Part shown: positions 47,517 through 52,221 of the stretch, in pieces
Numbering within the stretch: position 1 is the stretch's first letter
How the letters are laid out: every line of letters starts with the position of its first letter
DNA from: a virus
Length of the DNA stretch: 52,221 bases
Strand: one strand, 5' to 3'
Virus record (IMG/VR): IMGVR_UViG_3300035698_011887
Span: 1 to 52,221 of that record
Position numbers and translations under genes: made by a program
The notes under the pieces: generated by a model
The model's input: the letters and a program-made list of their open reading frames with translations, nothing else
What the model was told of the DNA's origin: nothing
Databases searched by the model: none

Positions 47517-47957
47517 TTAAACTTCACGACCCGAACCCGACCTTGCCCGCTCAGAGTTTAGCGCCTTATTAGATTTCTTAAACCCCGAAATTCCATGGTA
47601 TTCTTTCAGGCTCTTTTGCATATTTTCACTGGGCGATAAACAATTAAAACCTAAATCCGTTAAGTTTAGCCATATCTCCGCGCACGATTCACATTGATAA
47701 TGGTCGGCCATCTTAATTGACGGCTCTTCGTTAAAATCCCAATCTGCATTATTTATTCTCGCTTCGATTTCGGTGTGAGGGTATCTGTACCGGTGGTGTT
47801 TAATGCAAGGTGCGCCTATATTTATCAGACCGCCGCAACTGCAACACCTCTTTCGCTTCGACGTATCGAGTGGTTCAAACCAAGAATGGTCTTCCCAATA
47901 AAACCACATCCCAGGTTCCGGGTCCCAACCAAAATCACAACTGCAAGACAGGCCCAT
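47517..47957 (-). CDS. Zinc-binding Cys-rich protein 3
   Basis: The 146-residue protein follows GGAGGTATAAACA. It opens GLSCSCDFGWDPEPGMWFYW and has CCSCGGLINIGAPCIKHHRY, a CESCAEIWLNLTDLGFNC segment and ENMQKSLKEYHGI; four Cys pairs suggest two zinc ribbons. I recognise the MGLSCSCDF type from bacteria and phages, but its function is unknown. Its GC content looks higher than its surroundings, and the copy C leader motif precedes it, which fits recent acquisition. Confidence 0.68.
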   Translation of the reverse strand: MGLSCSCDFGWDPEPGMWFYWEDHSWFEPLDTSKRKRCCSCGGLINIGAPCIKHHRYRYPHTEIEARINNADWDFNEEPSIKMADHYQCESCAEIWLNLTDLGFNCLSPSENMQKSLKEYHGISGFKKSNKALNSERARSGSGREV

Positions 47958-47978
47958 TGTTTATACCTCCATGTTGAA

Positions 47979-47990
47979 AATCTAATGGTT
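47979..47990 (-). promoter_or_regulatory. Shared leader motif, copy C
   Basis: The 12 bases AATCTAATGGTT are identical to those at 47470-47481. A small hairpin GGGC/GCCC with loop GAAT (- strand) lies just upstream, and the ribosome site GGAGGT just downstream. It belongs to the leader of the zinc-binding protein at 47517-47957. Confidence 0.4.
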
Positions 47991-48028
47991 TAAGTCAGGG
48001 GCATTCGCCCACGTTCATTAATTACAAG

Positions 48029-48355
48029 TTAATAGAGTGCCTCTGCACTGGTTATTATCTGTAAGTATTCCGATTTATTATTATAACTTTCTCTAAGTTT
48101 GATATAATCACTTTTCCCAGCAGCATCACGAATTGCTGAGAATAAATTATGTATTCTAAAAGGAGGTAAAGAATAACGACCATCGGTATCGCTTTGATGT
48201 TTCTTAACATTTATAAAATTTTCTGAGTGCCAGCAATTATTAATATTGTCAGCCAAATCCCAAATACTTATAAAAATATTGTTACCAAATTCAATTCCGT
48301 GTTGATGAAGCATGCTGTCTATAATTGAAATTCTCTTTTTTGTAAGTTTAGTCAT
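48029..48355 (-). CDS. Hypothetical protein
   Basis: The start is ATG 48355, the second of two adjacent ATGs, with better spacing to AGGAGGT. The 108-residue protein has a helical N-terminus (KLTKKRISIIDSMLHQHGIE) and mixed remainder. No motif recognised. The leader (48356-48444) has a 10-bp palindrome CATCATGATG at 48387-48396. Confidence 0.55.
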   Translation of the reverse strand: MTKLTKKRISIIDSMLHQHGIEFGNNIFISIWDLADNINNCWHSENFINVKKHQSDTDGRYSLPPFRIHNLFSAIRDAAGKSDYIKLRESYNNKSEYLQIITSAEALY

Positions 48356-48386
48356 CATACCTCCTTACAGATAATATGTAATTATG

Positions 48387-48396
48387 CATCATGATG
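48387..48396. other. Palindrome CATCATGATG
   Basis: Perfect 10-bp dyad in the 89-base gap after the sliding clamp gene and before the start of the next gene. It could be an operator half-site pair, but short palindromes arise by chance. Confidence 0.25.
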
Positions 48397-48444
48397 TATT
48401 TGTCATGTTCCATTTATCTATATATTTTAATAAAAACATGGAAA

Positions 48445-49503
48445 TCATGCCCTCTTCAGCATGATTAAATGTTTATAGTTTTCAGTCTCCAACAAAACCT
48501 TTTTGTCTTCATCGTCCTTATTTAATATAGTACTACCAACCATTTTTAAAGCGTCCTGTAATGCTGTAGGATTGATTGAAATAAATATTGGAGTGTCAGA
48601 GTATTCAATTTTGATTTTCTCTTGAATTTTAGCACTCTCAGAGCTTGAGGATAGTATCAACTCGTTATCTTCGAGCTTGATATGGACAAATCTATCAAGA
48701 TATGTCGTTTCACTTGTCATTGTAATGACCAAGTCAAGGATTCTGTTGAACTCTTCTGGTAATTCAATCCTTTGTTCCGTCTGAAAGTTAGCTATCAAAT
48801 CCATAATGGCTTTGAAAGGATATTTGCCAGATATTCTTCTCATTGCGAGCATACAGTTGTCTTCATCTGTGAAGATAACCCATGACTTGTCCACTCTGAA
48901 TTTAGTTGCTTCCATTTTTATAAGTGTGGGAGCTAAGTCTGCATTGAGCAAGATGTTTTCTTTTGTCTTGAGCAAGGGATGTTTCATTGTCCATAGACTG
49001 CCTCTTGTTTTATCTGAACTCATAATAGTTTTACCATTTATACAGATACAAGCCAATGCACCATCAGCAGCGTCTTTACTTGCAGAGAATGCACAGGCAG
49101 CTATTCCTTGACTGAATCCTTCCGGTAAATCAAACAGTACACCATCCCCCAACGACTCTTTTATCTCTTCGATAGTTGCTAGGTCAATTTCGTTCAGCAT
49201 CAAAGAGTTTAAGTCCAGCTTTGCCTTTCCGCAGAGTATCTTTACTTTGCCCACATCCTCAGTTATCTTTACAAATTTGCCTGTTGTTTTAGTAATGAAA
49301 TTGAATAGCTTCGTAAAGCTAATGACACAGTTAAGGTCAGTATCAATCGGATAGGACATGTAAGTTTGGTCATTGAAGATTGCAATTTCGTTCTCCGAAA
49401 AGATTAATTGTCCCAAGAAGTTTTCAATCAATACATCATCCTTCAATGAGACTGGCTTCAGTTTGTTTAAAATGTTTCGCAGTTCTGATTTTTCTATTTT
49501 CAT
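48445..49503 (-). CDS. dnaN: Sliding clamp, DnaN-like
   Basis: The 352-residue protein has the three-part, beta-clamp-like layout: KIEKSELRNILNKLKPVSLK, a middle with GVLFDLPEGFSQGIAACAFS, FRVDKSWVIFTDEDNCMLAM and RRISGKYPFKAIMDLI (the FPDY-type motif region), and IFISINPTALQDALKMVGST. Length fits bacterial beta clamps and not the shorter PCNA or gp45. It holds the polymerase on DNA. The DnaX-like loader at 42702 is its partner. Confidence 0.75.
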   Translation of the reverse strand: MKIEKSELRNILNKLKPVSLKDDVLIENFLGQLIFSENEIAIFNDQTYMSYPIDTDLNCVISFTKLFNFITKTTGKFVKITEDVGKVKILCGKAKLDLNSLMLNEIDLATIEEIKESLGDGVLFDLPEGFSQGIAACAFSASKDAADGALACICINGKTIMSSDKTRGSLWTMKHPLLKTKENILLNADLAPTLIKMEATKFRVDKSWVIFTDEDNCMLAMRRISGKYPFKAIMDLIANFQTEQRIELPEEFNRILDLVITMTSETTYLDRFVHIKLEDNELILSSSSESAKIQEKIKIEYSDTPIFISINPTALQDALKMVGSTILNKDDEDKKVLLETENYKHLIMLKRA

Positions 49504-49519
49504 TGTGTAATTTCCCTAT

Positions 49520-49660
49520 TTAAGTAAGACCTAAACACGAATCAATTTGTACAAGAATAAATACTATTATTATAAAATCAAAAAACCCAACTCCAAGAAA
49601 TAAAAATTCGTAGTCGTATTTATATTTGGCATTCATCCATGCCAATAGTAATGAAAACAT
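49520..49660 (-). CDS. Small membrane protein (46 aa)
   Basis: ATG 49660 follows GGAGGGATAAATA. The product has aromatic, hydrophobic segments (FLFLGVGFFDFIIIVFILVQ), so it is a probable one-span membrane protein. It lies between the clamp gene and a frameshifted gene. Function unknown. Confidence 0.5.
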   Translation of the reverse strand: MFSLLLAWMNAKYKYDYEFLFLGVGFFDFIIIVFILVQIDSCLGLT

Positions 49661-49663
49661 TAT

Positions 49664-49997
49664 TTATCCCTCCAATGAAACAAAGCATTCTGTCATGGTA
49701 TCATAGTTATTTATTTTTGTTGTTGGTGTTAAATCTGTTCTCATTGCCAGAATTAACTGGGAAAACACAAACATCATTTTTCCAGCATCGCCTGTCAATG
49801 TTGAGGCTCGCCAGTCAATGTATAAATGAACGACTTCATCAGAACCAAACAGAGCAATGTTCGCACCAATTAACATCATATCTCTGCCTAATTTTTTCTT
49901 TGCCTGAGAGTCCTTGTTTGATTTTGTTTGTAACTGTGGGTCTGTCATCCTGCTGAACAGTTCCAATAGGTCACAGTACGCTTTTTTCTTTATTCAT
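49664..49997 (-). CDS. Small conserved protein with a homopolymer frameshift
   Basis: ATG 49997 overlaps the previous stop (ATGA) but the frame ends after eight codons. Removing one base from the six-T run (49982-49987, + strand) gives MNKEKAYCDLLELFSRMTDP and continues in frame to 49664, about 110 residues. The rest (MMLIGANIALFGSDEVVHLY, FVFSQLILAMRTDL) resembles the C-terminal domain of a bacterial family with LFGSDEVI and LL.AMRKDLG motifs, usually preceded by membrane spans that are missing here. The function is unknown. Confidence 0.55.
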
Positions 49998-50209
49998 TTT
50001 TCATTTCTCCTTTGTCTGTGTCTTATTAATAATTTAGTACCATTTTTACAAACCATATTATAACGCTTTTTAAATGCTCTTAACTTTAGTGGCATGGGGT
50101 CAAAATCCTGTCTTGTTACTTTCCACCATTCAATAAAACGTATCCATTTTTTCCTGCTTCGTTTGGTATAAATAACTTCCAAATTTCTAATCCTTTTTAT
50201 GTAATTCAT
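49994..50209 (-). CDS. Hypothetical basic protein
   Basis: The 71-residue protein is strongly basic (YTKRSRKKWIRFIEWWKVTR; KLLIRHRQRRNEK) and may bind nucleic acid. Start ATG 50209 lies within the end of the previous gene and its stop overlaps the next ATG. No family recognised. Confidence 0.55.
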   Translation of the reverse strand: MNYIKRIRNLEVIYTKRSRKKWIRFIEWWKVTRQDFDPMPLKLRAFKKRYNMVCKNGTKLLIRHRQRRNEK

Positions 50210-50351
50210 CTTCTATGGTAACAATTTCAGAGTCTTCACTCCCATGTAGTTTTTTCAATAGAGTTTCCCCATAGTGTTTCAATACACTTTTACTGACTAT
50301 TATTTTCCCCTTTGTTAATCGTTTAATTGTTTTCTTGTCTGGAATTAGCAT
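50187..50351 (-). CDS. Hypothetical small protein (54 aa)
   Basis: ATG 50351 opens a 54-codon frame (IPDKKTIKRLTKGKIIVSKS; GSEDSEIVTIEDELHKKD). Its start is close to the previous stop at 50354 and its end overlaps the next gene by 23 bases, a coupled arrangement. Ribosome site is weak (GGTAAGTACTA). Basic first half, acidic second half. Function unknown. Confidence 0.5.
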   Translation of the reverse strand: MLIPDKKTIKRLTKGKIIVSKSVLKHYGETLLKKLHGSEDSEIVTIEDELHKKD

Positions 50352-50353
50352 AT

Positions 50354-50557
50354 TTAGTACTTACCAAATACTGATTCATTTTTTATTACATTATCAATGG
50401 CATCCCTTACCGAGGGAACAGCACCACTCTTGTTTGATTCATGTAAACGCCACCCTCGTCCTGTTGCTGATGGTCTTAGAATAATCTTTCCAGTGTACTT
50501 TCTTTTGTTGGTTAGTTTTTGTAAAAAGTCTAACCTATCTTTATCTTTAGAACTCAT
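50354..50557 (-). CDS. Hypothetical small protein
   Basis: The 67-residue protein has KIILRPSATGRGWRLHESNK, then GAVPSVRDAIDNVI, a compact alpha/beta pattern. AAAGGAT-like site upstream of ATG 50557, which lies three bases after the methyltransferase stop. No family recognised. Confidence 0.55.
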   Translation of the reverse strand: MSSKDKDRLDFLQKLTNKRKYTGKIILRPSATGRGWRLHESNKSGAVPSVRDAIDNVIKNESVFGKY

Positions 50558-50560
50558 TTT

Positions 50561-51547
50561 TTAATCCTTTCTGAATACCAAAACATATTCATGTTTCTTT
50601 GGCAAGATTTTGTTCTTAATTATATCCTGTACGAATGCAGCATTAACCGGATTTCCTAAGTCAACTATGTAAATGTTAAACGGTGTGAATCCTGCTTCAA
50701 TGAATAATCTATACAAATCTACGTGGTACGGATAGAATACTTTATCTTTCCTAAAGTCATTGATAAACCAGCAACAGTAAGCTCCCTGCTTGAGGATTCT
50801 ATAGTTTTCTTCGACATGAGGTGTTAGATTTTCAATGAAGTCATCGTATGTTTTGGATTTTCCTAACTGCTGCTCTTCAGGACCATATTCCTCAAGGCAC
50901 CAATAAGGCGGACTTGTAATTGAGAAATCACCATAATTGTCAGGAAGATCAACTTTAGCAGAACTTCCCTCATACAGTTTAATCCAATTCTTTCTTGGCA
51001 ACAAAGACTCTTTATTTCGTCTGTCTAAAATCTCTGCCATCTTTTTATTTTCTACCATAAATTCGTGACAAACATCAAAGCCAACATAGTTCATTCCTGC
51101 TTTATAACAGAGTTCCATTCTACTGTTGTGCCCGCAGAAAAAATCGACTACCGTTCCGCCTTCGGGACAGTATATTTTCGTGATGATTCTCCCAACATTC
51201 TGAGGAAAAGCTGAGAGAGTATTGGTTCTGCCTTGAAGCTTGAGTCCAGATTTTTCAAGACCCGGAGTATAGTTTTTGCTGTCATGCATTTTTCGTGCAT
51301 TTCCTTTGTAATGGAAGGCATAGCCACCACCTCTCTTCTTTCTTGAAGTGTCTGTTGTTTTGGAAATTACTTCAGTTCGGTTATGTATAAGGATGGATGT
51401 GGGAACTTTCTTTGTGCCAAGCTCAATTAAGAACTCGGATTTGATTAGTCTTGACTTTGCTAAGGCTTCAGCGTTGAGTCCTTTAGCTTTCTTTTTTAAT
51501 GTGAGTTTTGGTTTCTTCTTTAGGATTAATTTTGGTTTTTCCGTCAT
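50561..51547 (-). CDS. DNA methyltransferase (N4-cytosine/N6-adenine) with N-terminal basic tag
   Basis: The 328-residue protein opens with the tag KPKLILKKKPKLTLKKK. The catalytic part has a motif X/I region FPQNVGRIITKIYCPEGGTV, then VVDFFCGHNSRM (DPFxGSG variant, residues 133-144), GFDVCHEF, and motif IV DFSITSPPYW (about 208-216). The order motif I before IV is permuted relative to beta-class enzymes. No cognate restriction enzyme is in view, so it probably protects phage DNA or regulates. Specificity cannot be read. Confidence 0.8.
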   Translation of the reverse strand: MTEKPKLILKKKPKLTLKKKAKGLNAEALAKSRLIKSEFLIELGTKKVPTSILIHNRTEVISKTTDTSRKKRGGGYAFHYKGNARKMHDSKNYTPGLEKSGLKLQGRTNTLSAFPQNVGRIITKIYCPEGGTVVDFFCGHNSRMELCYKAGMNYVGFDVCHEFMVENKKMAEILDRRNKESLLPRKNWIKLYEGSSAKVDLPDNYGDFSITSPPYWCLEEYGPEEQQLGKSKTYDDFIENLTPHVEENYRILKQGAYCCWFINDFRKDKVFYPYHVDLYRLFIEAGFTPFNIYIVDLGNPVNAAFVQDIIKNKILPKKHEYVLVFRKD

Positions 51548-51583
51548 CAGATTATGCCTATTTTCCTCTAGAAAAATTAGATT

Positions 51584-51817
51584 TCATTTTTTTAGTCTGG
51601 ATAGATTTTTCAACACCCAACTAAGATAAATCAATTGTGCGTTTGTTATTCTTGCTGCCCTTGACAACTTTTGTAGTGCTTGTTCAAAATTTAAAAAGAT
51701 TCTATCTACACGCTTTTTAATAGGCAACCGACGGTCTACCATTCCAGACCGTCGGTCGTTAGCAATATAGAGCCCAAATTCTACTCTTCTTCTATCGGGT
51801 GATGTGCGCCGCCTCAT
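51584..51817 (-). CDS. Hypothetical Arg-rich protein
   Basis: The 77-residue protein is Arg-rich at its start (RRRTSPDRRRVEFGLYIAND, DRRSGMVDRRLPIKKR) and helical at the end (FEQALQKLSRAARITNAQLI). The DRRSG..DRR pattern recalls N-termini of PilZ-related proteins, but no PilZ domain follows. The DNA for DRRSGMVDRR forms an 11-bp inverted repeat. Its start overlaps the previous stop. Confidence 0.5.
   Translation of the reverse strand: MRRRTSPDRRRVEFGLYIANDRRSGMVDRRLPIKKRVDRIFLNFEQALQKLSRAARITNAQLIYLSWVLKNLSRLKK
51727..51756. repeat. Perfect 11-bp inverted repeat inside a coding region
   Basis: ACCGACGGTCT (51727-51737) pairs with AGACCGTCGGT (51746-51756), with an eight-base loop. It is GC-rich in AT-rich surroundings. 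It falls within the 51584-51817 gene and encodes the two DRR segments. Confidence 0.75.
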
Positions 51818-52221
51818 TACTGAATCATCGTCATTTTGTTGGTCTTCTCATCTTTCTTTGCGAGACCCTTTTCAACAAGACGATTGAATGCATCGTAGAA
51901 AGTGGCTTTTTTGTCGTTCCATGCAAGTTCTCTTACCTCTTTCATTGTCTTGCCTGTTTTGTTGCTGATGGATTTAATGAACAGATTTGCTTTGGAACCC
52001 ACAGCATATCCAAAATCATCTCTTTTTACTGTGGATTTTTTTGCTTCGGCAGCCGGCTTCTTTGGAGTGACTTTTGCAGTTTCTTTTGCTTTCAAAGCTG
52101 GTTTCTTTGGAGTGACTTTAGCTTTCGGCTTCGCTTTAGCTTTCGGCTTCGCTTTCACGATAACTTCCGGTTTTTCTTCCGGCTCTGCTTCTTCCGGCTC
52201 TGCTTCTTCCGGCTCTGCTTC
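51817..52221 (-). CDS. Lys/Ala/Pro-rich protein with C-terminal helical domain, 5' end outside window
   Basis: The frame is open to the right edge, so the start is outside. The visible 134 residues begin with an acidic EAEPE repeat (15-bp DNA unit, three copies), pass to a Lys/Pro/Ala histone H1-like region (KAKPKAKAKPKAKVTPKKPA) and end with a folded part (NKTGKTMKEVRELAWNDKKA, DAFNRLVEKGLAKKDEKTNK) like a winged helix. It probably binds DNA through the basic region. A GTG at 52158 is in frame but the upstream acidic codons look coding. Confidence 0.65.
   Translation of the reverse strand, partial: EAEPEEAEPEEAEPEEKPEVIVKAKPKAKAKPKAKVTPKKPALKAKETAKVTPKKPAAEAKKSTVKRDDFGYAVGSKANLFIKSISNKTGKTMKEVRELAWNDKKATFYDAFNRLVEKGLAKKDEKTNKMTMIQ

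Overview
The window is an internal segment of an AT-rich double-stranded DNA tailed phage (Caudoviricetes), or of a prophage or metagenomic phage contig. It holds a tail-assembly frameshift pair, a TP901-type tape measure gene, tail-tip and fibre genes, a lysis cassette, and a full phage recombination/replication set (SbcC/SbcD, FEN-type exonuclease, RecA-like ATPase, SSB, clamp loader, UDG-polymerase A fusion, sliding clamp). Shine-Dalgarno sequences are strong (AGGAGG-like) and most genes overlap by ATGA or TAATG, as in bacterial phages. Sec-type signal peptides, a truncated GCFIATA-like C-terminus and small membrane proteins next to the lysis genes suggest a Gram-negative host, but the host cannot be named from this sequence. 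Head genes, terminase, integrase and repressor are not in view.

Layout: genes at 1-29899 are on the + strand and those at 29916-52221 on the - strand; the two arms converge on a hairpin at 29908-29934. The + arm runs: tail chaperones with a -1 frameshift site (1-446), tape measure (451-4293), tail tip and fibre proteins with Ser/Thr tracts and kelch repeats (4293-12169), a long island of sugar-modifying enzymes (12217-23308: at least eight glycosyltransferase-like proteins, four methyltransferases, one sulfotransferase), small genes and a pseudoknotted RNA leader (23313-24355), a 924-residue beta-helix adhesin with a mucin-like Ser/Thr stalk (24356-27130), and a lysis and envelope cassette (27131-29899).

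The - arm, read right to left: Lys/Ala/Pro-rich protein (partial), DNA methyltransferase, small genes, sliding clamp, a group of small Cys-rich proteins with a shared leader motif, UDG-DNA polymerase I, clamp loader, a probable small membrane protein with a homopolymer frameshift, a coiled-coil protein, SSB, RecA-like ATPase, FEN exonuclease, lytic transglycosylase, an exported Asn/Thr/Gln-rich protein, a frameshifted NUMOD3-HNH homing endonuclease fused in frame to a PD-(D/E)XK nuclease, a histone H1-like miniprotein, and a recombination cluster in which the SbcC gene is split into three parts with an HNH endonuclease and SbcD between them.

The most interesting reading of the window is a self-contained virion decoration system. 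Three virion genes carry long Ser/Thr-only tracts, the sequence type expected for dense O-glycosylation, and between them lies a coupled operon of glycosyltransferases, methyltransferases and a sulfotransferase. Other points of note are the split SbcC, a basic tag (core KLILKKK) shared by three unrelated DNA-metabolism proteins, two candidate structured RNAs, and three genes each restored by removing one base from a homopolymer, which may be sequencing errors.
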